Shown here: positions 1 through 12,610 of the stretch, one piece after another | Numbering within the stretch: position 1 is the first letter of the stretch | Layout: every line of letters starts with the position of its first letter | NCBI RefSeq assembly: GCF_029227915.1 | Contig: NC_079877.1 | Span: forward strand, 26,253,851 to 26,313,850 | DNA length: 60,000 nucleotides | Direction of reading: 5' to 3' | Source of the DNA: Hydractinia symbiolongicarpus | Taxonomy: Eukaryota > Cnidaria > Hydrozoa > Anthoathecata > Hydractiniidae | Position numbers and translations under genes: made by a program | Notes under the pieces: model-generated | Told to the model about the DNA's origin: nothing | Databases searched by the model: none | What the model saw: only the letters and a program-made list of their open reading frames with translations

Positions 1-870
1 GTAAACACAGCAAAGTTGCAGCCAAGTGTGACCTTGTAGTTGGAAAGTGGCCTTATGGAGTTTGCAGGAAAGGGGTTGGTAGTAACTTAATTTTTTGTCA
101 GACTTGCAAGCATTGGGTACATAAGAAGTGCAGTAGTATTAGTGGAAGGTTAATAGCTGACATTCAGTTTGTATGCAAGCGTTGCAAAGGTGAGATTATA
201 GAGAATGAAGTATTTCCAGCTTCAATGATGTATAACAGTGGCTCGTTAAAGTTGAGAACTTCTGTTACTTAGGTGATATGTTGGGCAGTAAAGGGGGTGT
301 TGGAAGAAGTGTTACTTGCAGGATAGGTTCTGCTTGGAAAAAGTTCAGAGAGTTACTTCCTTTGTTGACTAGCAGAGTCTTGTCAATTGTCAATTGAGTT
401 AAAAGGTAGGTTGTATGAGGCCTGTGTAAGAAGTGTTATGTTGTACGGTAGTGAGACATGGGCAGTGAAGCAGGAAGATCTTGACCGTTTAGAAAGGAAT
501 GATATTTGAAATGGTTAGGTGGACGTGTAACGCCAGTCTGAGAGACAGAAAGAGTTCAGATGAGCTAAGAAGCAGGCTAAGTCTCCGTAGAATTAAAGAT
601 GTTATCCAGATAAGAAGATTGAATTGGCTGGGGCACTTGGAAAGAATGGAGGAGGATAATTGGGTAAGAAAGTGTAGAGACTTGATAGCAAAGCCAAGAG
701 GCAGACCGAGAAAGACTAGGCAGGAGGTTATAAGGACAGACTTGATACAGAGGAAGTTGAGTTTAGATCTAACACAGTCTAGATCAGATTGGAAGAGGGT
801 CATTAATATAGCCCGTCCAACCCATCCTAGCATGGAAAACGGACGTTAGGCTGAGAATGATGGTGATGAT
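1..870 (+). mobile_element. LINE non-LTR retrotransposon, decayed 3' part
   Basis: This is the 3' portion of a LINE-type retrotransposon. The first 220 bases read in one frame as a Cys/His-rich knuckle (WPYGVCRKGVG, then CQTCKHWVHKKC and CKRCKG) typical of the ORF2 tail of many invertebrate LINEs. Further on come RT-tail motifs such as YEACVRSVMLYGSETWAVKQ (in the frame through about 410-480) and RRLNWLGHLERMEEDNW (about 615-665), ending at a stop at 847-849. The frame is broken several times, for example by a stop near 270 and around the duplicated 'tcaattg' near 385, so it cannot make a full protein. The 3' end runs into a short GAT-rich microsatellite, as expected for a LINE tail. A second copy lies on the minus strand at 38,936-39,441. 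The 5' part lies outside the window or was never copied. Clade not determined. Confidence 0.8.
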
Positions 871-2588
871 GATGTCATTATATTTTTTCTTACTTGATGC
901 AGTTTCTCATTTTTTTGTGGAGGACTCTGTACTTTCATGCTACCATCAAACTGCCCTGATCACAAATTTTTTCTGATGTATGATCAGCAGCCACTGCACA
1001 CACAACTTTAATCAACAACTATAACACCTTAACATTAAAACACTAAACATTAAATTACTAAATTCATCAATCTGTCAACATGATGCAGTAAATGAATTAA
1101 GCACAAACTCTATTAACATGATGCAATAAACCAAGAAGCATGTGGTACTAAATCACGATACTGCGATGAATCCAATTCAACTAGATACAGAAATATGGTA
1201 CTGTATGACGATACTGTCATTTTTCTAATCCAACTAGGTACTACTGCTACGTTTGAAAGTTCAGTAATCACGAATATTTAGAATTTCGTTATATTTTTAA
1301 AAGTCCTGGGGAAAATTTTCTTGTTTTAATAGTAGTATATATAGCAAATTTAAGAGCAATAAGTTACTAGTTTAATTTGCTAAAACTTTTTATTAATTAT
1401 ATTCTAATCTTTCGCAAGCCTTGCAGTTTTAAATACCAGGTCAGTGTAATTTTTTTTGTAACTCTCCAATAATCCAGTCAAAAAGTACAAAATTTCGTTT
1501 TGTGATTTAAACTAACTTCGCATGCGTTCACGCCAAGCAAAACAGTCACAGGGTAAATAGGGTTAAAGCTTTAAAATGATTGGCTCTACTGCAGTTTACT
1601 CTATTTTGTTTTAAATAAGTTTTTAACCACTAACTGTTTGTGTCTTGAAATCTTTGACATAGAAACCTATTTAAACCATAATATAAATACTAATTGATAA
1701 TTGTTTGATGTGCCATCATATATTTTATGCAATTTTTACTACTAGCTGGCCAAGCACAGTAGATATACTTGCATATATTTTATACATGTGTACGTGTAGG
1801 GATGGCAATATACAAATAAATATTAAAAAATAATTCTGAATAAATACAAACAAATACAAAAACAAATAATTTACTACCTACAAGTGCTTCAGTCACTTTA
1901 TATGTTAGCAGATATTTCCGTTTGACCTTTGTTCTTTTTGGACCGCCTTACAATGTCTAATGTTGTCTATGTACAAAACACTAAAAAGCTAGTATATATG
2001 AAAAAATAGCACGATACACAAGGAACATACATAGACACGGTACAACGTGTAAACTTTATTAATATCATTAGTAGCAATTGTCTGAAACTTAATTTGATTT
2101 AATTTGAAGGTTTTCTCTTAAACTGAGTTTTTTTCTAACATGTTATTTTCTTTGAAAGAAATGTGCAAAAACTGACAATTACCCTAAAAATCAATTTAAC
2201 CAAAAAAGATTTTATGAAACTTACATAAAATATGTGATGGCACATAAACATTTACAACAATAGCATTACGAACAACCACAAAACCAAACAAAACCAAAAA
2301 CAAATTTTACAATAATAATAAAAAAAATATCAAACATAAACAATGTATATTAAATATAAACGTATACAAACTTTTATGTGGAAATATAATCAAAAACGAT
2401 TTTATGCCAAGAAATTGCAACCTTTAATAACAATGACATATTAAGCAAACTTTTAAAACATGTTTCCGAATGAAAGCATAATATATATTACCTATGACAC
2501 AACAGACCAGAAGCTTGTTTTACGAACACTTTTTTAATATCATTACATTGTTTTTGTTTCTTTCATATATTTTGATTATTTTTTTTAG
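871..2588. other. AT-rich intergenic DNA, no gene seen
   Basis: No open frame with coding character, RNA gene or clear repeat was found. I looked here for duplicates of RANBP2 exons 1-4, which should lie upstream of the copied exon 5, and did not find them. Confidence 0.5.
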
Positions 2589-5414
2589 ATCCTTAGAACT
2601 CTGTCGCACACAGAAGGACATTCTCATCAAAGGTAATAATATGATCAGTTAGTCTCTTTCAAAGTTTTGTTCTTATCTGACTTCCAATAATGTACTTAAT
2701 TTGTAAAACATGGAGTCAAAGTTCATATTGGTACAACCTTCTATACCAATTGGAAATTAAAACTTTTGCTTACCTGGAAATTTGAATGTTGCATTTGAAA
2801 CATTTTAAAATTTAGTTTATTAGTTACACGAATTCTTCTTTATTAAACTTTTCAAGCATAGAAAGGTTGTGACTGTTGACAAAATTTAGCATATAAAGCT
2901 CATCCATATGCAAAATGTTGTTTATGATTTCGGAGTTTAAACAATTGATTGAAAATGATATGAGTAGTCTTTGTTTTAACTACTTCTGTAGAATCTACAT
3001 TGTTTTTGGATAAAAAGTGCTACTGTTTAAAATAATTACATTGAGAATATTATGTGAAGAAGTCAATGTGGTGTTTTTATATTTGCATAAGCCTTTCATG
3101 GGAGTTTGACCTTAAAACCTATTGTGTGGTTTAATATGGTATGGGTATTGTCATGTAAACATGAATTGAGGCTTACTACGATTTATGATTACAGCCATAT
3201 TCAAACTGTTCTTAAGTGTACCCAAATACTAACTTAGTTTGAATTCATTGGAAGATGCATGTGTACACAGCCTTAATAACCCTTTTTTACATCCCTTAAA
3301 CATCTTTAAAATAAATTAACCTCTAATAGGCCCTCTTCCTGAGTTATCTCTTGGAAGGTTATTTAAGATGAGTGTCTATTTACACAGGGTTTATTACATG
3401 AAGCCATTTTTTTAAAATGAATTATAGGGCGTTCTTGTTTAAAAATTCACAATCAAAGGAGGTGCTTATTTCAGAAAATTGCATACTAAAAAATTGTGAC
3501 TCTTTAAATGAAAGGGGAACAAAATATTTAAATTAAGCCAAACAGAGAGCAATGTAAGTGAAACCAAAATGATGTTGAATTAAGAGGGTTGTGTATTAAT
3601 GGGGACGTACTTATTGATAAGGGACACCTGAGGTGGAGGGTTAAACCCCGTATTTACTGTACATTATTCGGCTTAGAAAGAACTCCAGTGATATTACTCT
3701 TCCTCCTCGCCCATTCTGAATAACATTGCTAATAACTACACCATACAGAAGCTTAAAGTACTTGGACGGTAAAAGGTACATTCTGCAAAGTCTAAACGGT
3801 GGATTTTATAACAGGGAACCACGATCATTTACAATATCTTTAGAATAACGATATACCAGACAACGATTAGGGAAATGTTGAACATCACTGAATACTTCTA
3901 TCTTATTTTTTTAGTGATCTCGTTATGCAGCAAGTATCCCATAGATCCTTCCCGTGCAAAGGTTAGTAATTTTGCTCGTTTTGACAAAATAAAATGAACC
4001 ATTAAAAGTTTATTTAAAAGCGATATTACTTCTTTACCAAACTTTACTCTTTTATCCAATGTACTTTTTTTGAGATCTGCGCAATAAATAAATGGATATG
4101 AATGAATGAATGAAAGAATAAATGAATAAAAAATAAACATGAGAAGCATTTTTTACCATTTGTTTATCATTAAATTAGGAGAAATATTTCAAAGACATTG
4201 GGTTCTTAAAGAGAACCCTAGTTAAAAAAATATTGCTTAAAAACATATTATTAACCATAATTCGGATAACGTTAAGCTCATATTGTAGACGTTGGGTATG
4301 AACCTTTAGCTGTTTAAGAGATGCTCTGTCACTGTCAAATAGGCATTGTTTCAAACTCACAATAACACTGTGATTTTCGCCTTTGTACTGAAAACAATTG
4401 GAACAATTTTGATCTTTGGTGTGCACTTTCGCATGAACAGCTTGAAATTATTCTGCAAAGAATAAAGCTTAGGAACTGTTTTTGTTGTCATAGAGTAACA
4501 ACAGGTGTGTCTATATTCCTATAGTTGCGGGAAAGTTATTTTGCAGAAAAGGTATTAAATCCAAAATGTTTTATCGGTGTAAGTGCCCCACTGGTGTTGC
4601 GACACACAATGTATACTAAAAGCTCCACCTGGGTGGGCAACACAATCTACCTGCACTTAGCGATCCACCTAGTGTTCAATGTCAGGTCAAGACTTATCGA
4701 TCCCATTTGAGATCTTGCTGTAAGTTTTAAAAGTACCAGGTATTTTTAGTCACATTTAGTGGCCATGAAAGACAGACAAAGTGGACAAAAGGAATTAGCA
4801 GGAGTGCAATTTTAGTTAGCTAGAACTTTTTCTCGCTATCAATTTGTTTTGTCTTTTCAACATCGCTTTTTGTAGATTACATTATTTTTTTAACAACAAC
4901 AACGAAAAAAATGCTTTCTGATGTCTTTGAATATTAGTTTAAATTAGAATGGGGGGAGGGGTGCTCTCAAAATAAGAAGGGTGGGGTTCCTAATAATAGG
5001 GGTGCTTCGTTTTTATTTTTACAAACGTTGGTAGAACCTAAGCTAATAAAACATTTCTGACAGGCTCGTAGTTAACTATAAAGCATTATGCAAATGGATT
5101 CTTTTGTTTAGGTATGGGCTGATAAGGGTTCACAATTATGTCCCGGTCATCCAGCTGTCTTCAAACTGAAGGTTAGTCGTTTACAGTATCATGTTATCAC
5201 CTTTAAGCCTAAATAGCTTTAGTTATACTAATTTTACATATGAATTGCCTAAAGTCGTTCTGTGTTTCATTTTATTTTATATTTGTATTTTGTGCCTGCC
5301 TTCCAGCGTTTTCCCAAGTATATATCTGCTTACCTTTAGTGGCATCTACAGAATGATGTACCTTCTGAGGAAGAAAAATTTAAACAGATGAAATTACTCA
5401 TTGCTGATGAATCG
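2589..5414 (+). CDS. Duplicate RANBP2 exons 5-8 (N-terminal solenoid)
   Basis: Four small exons match exons 5-8 of the intact gene in length (44, 47, 60 and 75 bp), phase and splice sites. They read SLELCRTQKDILIK, VISLCSKYPIDPSRAK, VWADKGSQLCPGHPAVFKLK and WHLQNDVPSEEEKFKQ followed by MKLLIADES. These are helix-rich pieces of the TPR-like N-terminal domain that anchors NUP358 to the pore. Against the intact gene they show many substitutions (for instance CRTQ for CNTQ, CSKYPIDPS for CSKCPIDPL) but no stop or frameshift. That level of change is far above the one seen in the duplicate exon 25. Introns between them are 1.28, 1.15 and 0.17 kb. Whether they are still transcribed cannot be judged from sequence. 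Confidence 0.75.
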
Positions 5415-6964
5415 GTAGATAGATTGTTTGTACTTACTTTTGTGTGATAATTACCTGCAGTACTATTAAACGCAGGATCTGATTTTGTTGATCTGACTTG
5501 AATCACCGAATTCTCTTGCACAAAGCCATATTTTAGTAGGCATATATCTTTAAAAGGATTGTATTTTTTACTCATCTTCATAAGCGTTGATGTTATTACC
5601 CTTTAAAACGTTTCTTTGACACCTTACATCACCACTCCGTCCCAGGGCACTTGCAAACATCTATGCGATTATCCTTTAAAAGTGCTTTCCTCGAACTCGT
5701 CTTCTCATTTTTTAAAAAGTAGAAGAGTCTGATTGTTGTTGCGCATATGCATAATCTCTTGCAAACATTATGTGCGACGATGCTATAACTATCCGTTAAC
5801 ATCTCACCCCATAAAACAATTCCTTTAATCAAATGTGTGTAGAGTAAAGGGTATGGTAAAAAGAAGTGACTGTCAGAGATATTAAGATGGAAGAGATGTG
5901 CACCAACGTCATTGAGAAGTATCCGCTGATATTACACATATCCTAGATCATTATTATAGCTTGCTGTCTTGTTTTTTTCATAATCAATTCTAGATCTTTA
6001 ACTCAACCTGTGTACTATTCGGTAAAAGTGACCTGCAAAATAATCTCAATTAGTTCAAGACATATATGCACAAATATGGTTAAAAGTTCTTGGTTTGTGG
6101 GGGTATGTGTTCTAGTAATTTAAGACCTAAAACACATGCATAAGGTGACCTAAGTAGAGTGGCAACTCCCTTGCTTATCGAAAACGTAGAGTAAATGCGA
6201 ACAATCTGAAACACAAGGCGCTAAAATTTGGTAAATACAAAAAATGAAGAGAGAGTTCACTGTAGTTTTTCGAAAAGAAAAGTAGCCTTCATGAAGCTTA
6301 GACTGAAACAAATGGACTCTATGAAATATTGAGAAAATGGCACCTTTTCAGCCATGTTGAGTTAGGTAAGTAGCGATTAAAATGCATTAGTCACTTTCTA
6401 ACGCTACCATCTTATAAAATAATCCACGGCAGTGCTCAACAAAGGTCCCGAAATTGAAGAAAAATGGCCACACAGAAGTCAGTAACATTTAACACCTTTT
6501 GAGGGTTGGAGCCTAACCAAATTACCTAAGTCCGCTGTAAACATGTGTTAAAAGAAGAGAACTTTGACAAGTTTAGGTGACGTGAATCTAGTATTGAAAT
6601 ACTTAACAATCAACATAAACCCGTTTTGTCCTAATTTCCTCTTTTCATTGCTCCCCCTTCTTTTTAAAGCGCATCATCTCTGCGAAGAACTGAAATTTTG
6701 CATTATGTTGTAAAATATTTCGGGATGCTTCACTTACACTATTGTTTTTGTTTTTTGATCAAACTATGAAAACAAAACTAGTCGCATTACTGATTGCTAT
6801 TCTTACGCATCAAGTAAACAATTTTTCTTCCAAGGAAAACAACAGCTCGGAAGAAACGATTAAACTAATATAATTCTTCGTCAACGGACAAGTGCGAAAA
6901 AGAACAACTAAACTTATATAAAAGATAAGAAGCATTGCTGGTGGCTTTCTGCTGAAATTTAATT

Positions 6965-7137
6965 TATTTAGTCAGTTGGAATTGCTGAAATGTTGAATCT
7001 CTTAAAACTAGCAATTACAAAATATTTTTTCAGTGGCCTGTTAGAAAAATTATAATATGCCGAAGTGAGAAGTTTCAACTAACTTTGGTTCATGCGATCC
7101 TTTGTTAGGACGGCTTATCTCTGAAATGTAAAAGTTT
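6965..7137 (+). pseudogene. RANBP2 exon 24 relic fused to the gene's last codons
   Basis: Bases about 6,970-7,079 resemble duplicate exon 24 (7,927-8,055) with substitutions and an in-frame stop. They are followed at about 7,083-7,137 by a close copy of 52,626-52,680, which encodes the end of the intact protein (ACDPLLGRLISEM, stop) and the first bases of its 3' UTR. Exon 24 and the final exon are about 11 kb apart in the intact gene, so this is a rearrangement junction. It is not translatable. Confidence 0.75.
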
Positions 7138-7677
7138 AGTCTTAAATGACCAAATAAACACATTTCCCATTTCTCATGAAAGAAACGAAAAAAATAACTA
7201 ATGATACAAGTGCTGGTAACAAGCGAAAAGTAACGGAGATAAAATGTGCAGTCATTATAAAACTAAGGCTGTAATAGTGTAAATAGTGTGACTGTAATTG
7301 GTGAGGATTATTAGGAAGAATAATCATACTTCAGCCCTAGTTCTTATTGATGTTCACCTAACAAGTTTTTGCGAGCAATACCAAATTTTCGCAGATCTGG
7401 TTTTTTTTGGTTTTTTGCAAGATGTAATTTTTGCGATTTTTTACAAATGGCTGACTAGTTTATTTTGCAAATTGTATCGATATATCGCAAAAATTTCGCG
7501 AATTTGCATGTACTTCATGCTAAAGAAATTGCCTTTTCTTTTGATAGCGTTGTCACTTTGCGTTTTGTTTCCTTTTTTTTGTATCAGCATATAAACATCG
7601 GGGAATAGTTTAAAAGTTTTCTGTCTTCCCTAACTTTAGTCGCTTTAGAATTTCGTCACTTGGGGTATTTAGTAAAA

Positions 7678-7817
7678 CTAGTCAATAGCCCGTGGAAAAT
7701 CCACGGGTTCGCCTGTCATTTTTATACCGCATTGCGTGCTTCTCGCTATTGCGCAGCTAAACTACCATTTTGCGTGACAGACAGACAGACAGACGTATAC
7801 GGGTATTATAATATAGA
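7678..7817 (-). mobile_element. Short non-autonomous Helitron-like element, copy A
   Basis: Read on the minus strand, this 140-bp unit starts TCTATATTATAATACCCG, contains a GTCT microsatellite, and ends with the hairpin CCCGTGGATTTTCCACGGG a few bases before a terminal CTAG. It is inserted between A and T. A 5' TC, a 3' hairpin followed by CTRR, and insertion at A/T are the hallmarks of Helitrons, and 140 bp with no coding sequence means it is non-autonomous. A second copy lies in the opposite orientation at 53,826-53,963, and partial copies lie at 12,000-12,190. Confidence 0.65.
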
Positions 7818-7926
7818 TAAGAATAACGATTTAGGAATTAAATCCTAAGATTTTTGTTCAGATTGTTTCCAAGTAATTTTAAGCGATATTTGCTTACATT
7901 TTATGCATGTATTCATTTTATTTTAG

Positions 7927-8055
7927 TTAGTTGGAATTCCTGAAATGTTTAATCGCTTAAAATTAGAAAACTCGAAATATTCTTCCAGTGACCTGTTAGA
8001 AGAATTAAAACATGCCGAAGTGAAAAGTTTACAATACTTGTACAACCAAGCTCAG
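7927..8055 (+). CDS. Duplicate RANBP2 exon 24
   Basis: A 129-bp open exon between a 'tattttag' acceptor and a 'gtatga' donor. It reads LVGIPEMFNRLKLENSKYSS, then SDLLEELKHAEVKSLQYLYN and QAQ. This aligns with intact exon 24 (40,581-40,718), sharing EYSS/KYSS, NLLEALK/DLLEELK and the ending LY-x-QAQ. It is nine bases shorter but keeps phase 0 at both ends. A more decayed second copy of the same exon lies about 950 bp upstream, so this exon was duplicated locally as well. Confidence 0.75.
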
Positions 8056-9410
8056 GTATGATAAGAAGCAAAGTCTTTTCACAGTTTAAGTTGTTTGCTT
8101 ATTTTCTATATTAAAAAAGGAAGTTAACAGAGTGAATTTAATAAGGCTTTAACCATGCGCATTATAAGTATTTCTCATTTTCTGAAGAAATAATAAGTCT
8201 CACGACATAAAAATTTTATTATGTCATTGCAGGAACCATACTTAAAACATATTTAAAGTAATTGTAACTTTTCTTTTCAAAATATTTCGCAAAAAAATAA
8301 TTCACTTTTCTTAATGGTCAGAGCCTTCTTAATTCATAACAATAAGATTGTTGTAGCAAAAAAAAAAGATTTATTTAAACAATGGTTAGCTGAAACTGTG
8401 ACCTCGTATATTTAAAATTTAACAAAAAGCCCATTTCCGCGAAAATTATACAAGGAAAAATGTTTACAAACTCAACAAGCCATGAAACTGTACTTTGAAT
8501 GGCTGAGTCAGGGGTTTTTTCTTCTACACCTTAAAATGTTCTTTGAGAGTAAAAATTATCAACATGTAATTGGCTGTACGGCGTTTTACAGTAAATTTAG
8601 CATCCAGAGGGAAGGTCGTCGCTATGCATGACATAAAAAAGCTGGTACACAAAGGTGTCAGCGAGATCCACCATGATCTAGAATTTATGGGGGGAGGGGG
8701 GGGGGGGGGGGGGTATAATTAACCCTTTCAAGTCTTCGTACATCGCATACGTCAGGAAGCAAATTTTTAAGCGTTTCTAGTAATAAATAGGTTGCAAAAA
8801 AGAGACTTAAATAAAAAATATCGAAATTTTATGAACCTATAATCTTTTAAAAAAACTTTTGAAAAATTAAGTTTTACTTTTCAAATTTCGAATTCAAAAA
8901 AAATGGCGTAATTGAAAGCGATAGTAATATGGTAAAGCTTGAAGTCTATAATTTTTAAAACTTTGCGAAAATTACCTTTTTTTATATAATAATATCAAAT
9001 TTCCAATCAGGCTGGTCATTATTCTTATAAAGGATATTTTTATTAATTAATATACGAAATCAAACAGTACACGCGCAAAGATCAACGTTTTCCCTCACTA
9101 CACACTTTTTATAAACAACACTTTCTACAACTGTGGAAGTGTCTTTTCTGTCGGCCTTAGCTGCATATCTCCTTTTCATGATCAGCTGTGGTGGCGAAAA
9201 ATCAAAACATTGTAAGGTCTAATATGTTTACCTAGTTCACTGAAACTTAAATTACAATTACTTTTCCAAAGAAGTTACCCAGGTTTTTATCCTAGTCAGA
9301 TATTATAGGTTGGATGTTATAGCTAGCTATGCACACAGGGATCATGTGCTGCCCAGCTACCTTGTTGTTATAAAATTTGGCCGGTACTAATTTTGGCACA
9401 CCCTACTTTC

Positions 9411-9737
9411 ATTGCGATTTCGCGCGTACTAATTTTGGCGCACATTCTATTTGCGCATAATAATGGTATAAATTTTGGTGCATGGTAAGATAGTTAGAAT
9501 TTTTGTTAGCACTATACCAACTCTTGATATTAACAAATTCAACAAATATGAACATTTTTCACAAAATAAATGTCATAAAAGTCATTCAAAAAGATAAAAA
9601 ATCTGAGAAAAAAAAATATATGATTTTAGAAGAAGAAAAATTGCGATTTCGCGCGTACCAATTTTGGTGCACATACTATTAGCGCAGGCGCATTTTTAGA
9701 ATTTTGCGCAAAAAAGCGCAAATTTCTAAAAATGCGC
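9411..9737. repeat. Direct and inverted repeat block with hairpin
   Basis: 'ttgcgatttcgcgcgtac' with related flanks occurs at about 9,411 and 9,640. 'gcgcatttttagaattttgc' (about 9,688) is followed by its approximate reverse complement (about 9,716-9,737), making a strong hairpin. The segment is bounded by inverted 'tataaattttgg' words. It looks like a small non-coding element. Confidence 0.6.
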
Positions 9738-11999
9738 CAAATTTTATACCAATAAGGTATGCTAATATGCTTTAACCATTCCATTTAGTATACATTTATA
9801 ATTGGCTCAACCCAGTGTACTCAGTAATCACAAATTGCTTATTGCTTAGGTTTGACTGTTCAGATTTATAATAATATTATAAATTATCATTTCTTGAATA
9901 TGATTAAGAAATAATAAACCTACAATGCTATCTACAAATTGTTTGTTGGTATGGCATCGGTTCTTGCATAATCAAATTTTTTCAGAAGGTGACGACACCA
10001 CTGAATATGCTGCTGTTCTTACAAAAATGTTTTTGTCACAGCTTACACATTTAAATAAATAAAAATATGTGGTAGGTGTAGTGTAGCTCTCTTCTCTAAG
10101 AAAAGAAAATTAAGGTTTTTAATATTGCTATTATTCTCTTTAAAATTAACTTGACAAAGCAACATTAGGCCTCTATTAACTTTTATGATAATTGCAGTGG
10201 TAAACTCCGAAAACAAAGCCATTTATTAGGTGTAAGGCTATCCAAATATATTAAAACGTTTTTAACTTTCTTAGGCCACCAGGTTAAGTTATTGTGGTAA
10301 ATCGATCGAGTATCAAACATATGTTAGGGAGTGCTGCCCAGCTTAACTGGCCAAATATGTTATTGCGTTGAAACAAGATGTGACTTAAAACAAGTTTATT
10401 TATCTACAATTCTCTCAGTTTTGCCCAAAAAGGCCTATTTATTACTATTTGATTAAAATACTAAGTTTTCTTTATAACAAATCTATTTCTATAACTTCGC
10501 GTTTAGGTACAAATAAATGACGATATCCATAGTTGTATGTACCCGACGTGGTATAACTGTAATTTTTTCCTTACAGACCATAATTTTTATAAAATCAAGG
10601 CTCAAGGGTGCTTATTAACGCGTGCTTTTACCTTGAATGGTTGCATTGCTCTTATTACATTTTGTTGAATATACGATAGAGACAAATATTCAGTCGAATA
10701 CCACGAACATGCTAAGGAAAGCCAAGTTATAATGTTATTTACAGATGTTTTAAAAAATAAAAGATATCTATGGTGGCCGAAGAGTGTCAACACGTAAAAT
10801 GAATTTTGCAAGGACGAATTAAAATCTAAAATAAATGTCAAAGTCAAAGTTAAGTTAAAAATGAAAACAAAATTCAAACTTAAGTTCAAAGTAAAAGTCA
10901 TTATAAAGTGATGACACTATGCGACCAGCGACGTGGCCTAACAGTGTCATGGTGCAAAAAAAGTGAAAATACAAATTAATAAGTTCGCAATGATAAAATT
11001 TGTCGTTACCGTAAATTCAAAAGATATTACAAAAGCCCTGTTATAAGTCGAGTCTTGGAGAATATACGTAAAGATGCTGAAGGTTTGAAAAAAAAGTAAA
11101 AATGTTTAGGTTTAACCATCCAATTTCAACTGTTGTAACTGTGGAATATACCCACTAGCAAACCTTAGACTGAATGATGCTATTTTGAGCAGATTTGAAG
11201 ATTTTTTTTAAACTATTATAGAAGCAGCAGGAGGGCGGCAATACGATGACTTCTTTGTCGGCCCAACACCAAAGTCTTAAGAGTTAAGTTTCGTCTTCTC
11301 TGACGAGTTTGAATTATTAAGATTTTTGATTACATCCGAGATCTTATTAATCTTATCAAGCATATATCGTTTTTCCAAGACATCTTATCATTTATTATTA
11401 TACTCACATATAAGAATATCCATAGTAGAGCCAGAGTGTATGGGTAGCTAGCTAACTTGACGTTATTTTATTCAAGAAGGAAGAAAAAAGGGGGTCGATA
11501 TATAGAATATGCTTACTATTTTCAGTAAAAACAACACAATAAAAAAATTACTACTATAATCGGCCACGATGTTGGCCGACAAATGTCATCAGTTGCGTTA
11601 TAGAGTATGTTTCACTTTACATTTTTCCTTCTCGAATTCATTTTATGCGTTGACACTTCTTGGCCAACATAGATATCCAATAACAAAGAATAAAGTGTGT
11701 ATTTATGTCAACAACATTGGTTAAAGCTCCAACTAGCTAGTGGTAACCAATGCTAGTGTAGCTAAAATATAAAATCCAAATTAATCAACTTTAGATAGCG
11801 GAACACTAGAAAAGAATGTAAAAACAAGCAACATTAATAAGTCCGATGGGTATAAAATAAATTCTATTTTCTATTTTTTTTTTTTTTTTTTACCAAAAGT
11901 TCATAATTTATCCATTTGACAAGTTAATTTGAGAAATAATAAAGGTAAACAAACTATATGCACATCACTTCGCTGGAAAATTAAAATTATTTCGTAAAT

Positions 12000-12190
12000 C
12001 GTAAGTTGCCCGTCCTTTATATAACATATTTCGTGTTTCCGAAACACGACGTTTTTCTCGCGGACACACAGACAAAATACGGCTATTATAAAAGAGACTA
12101 ATCGTTAGCCCGTGAAAAACTTCACGGAGTTCCCCGTCCTTTAATATCGCATTTTGTGGTTCTATAACAGACAGACAGACAGACAAACAC
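12000..12190 (-). mobile_element. Two partial Helitron-like copies in tandem
   Basis: Bases about 12,097-12,188 resemble copy A at 7,678-7,817, with the 'cgttagcccgtg' hairpin and a (GACA)n tract. The stretch before it (about 12,005-12,096) ends with 'acggctattataaaagag', resembling the other terminus of the same family, so two diverged copies appear to lie head to tail. Confidence 0.45.
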
Positions 12191-12610
12191 AGAAACGACG
12201 ATGTTTTTACTTTAATAGCAAGGGGGGGGGGGACTTTGCCATTACTTTAATGGTAAAGCTTTAAATTTATCAAAAAATTTAATTTGAAATTAAACTTTAA
12301 ATAGTTTAATAGAATAGTGTAAAGTAAACTCATTCCCTGGTCTTCTTCTTACGTTTATGCGTATATCACTTTTAACAGGAGAGAAAAAGTACAATATGAA
12401 TGTGTTGGAAGAAAGTCCTAGGAACGAGGTTGGAAATAATTTTAGTCACTTCATTTGGGATATTTAAGCAATAGTTAAGCAACAAACTAGGCTGAAAGTG
12501 TTTAAAAACTAAGCAACAGCGAGCCTCGAATGAAAATTACTGTTTCTTAAAAAAAAATTATTTTCGTAAATATAGATGCTATATTTTGGTTGCTAACACC
12601 TCTTTTCTAG

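Larger units (their letters stand above)
8056..12610. other. Long intron-like spacer in the RANBP2 duplicate
   Basis: No coding exon was recognised over 4.5 kb. It contains a G-run (8,689-8,713, broken by one A), a block of direct and inverted repeats with 'gcgatttcgcgcgtac' motifs (9,411-9,737), a stretch of short related 'aagtcaaagtt' units near 10,830-10,900, a poly-T run near 11,875, two partial Helitron-like copies (12,000-12,190) and a second G-run at about 12,222. In the intact gene the matching intron 24 is only about 1.0 kb, so this one has grown by insertions. Confidence 0.5.

Noticed and set aside
489-833. Minus-strand open frame in the left LINE
   Set aside because: Antisense shadow of the RT tail, also seen over the second copy at 38,978-39,242.
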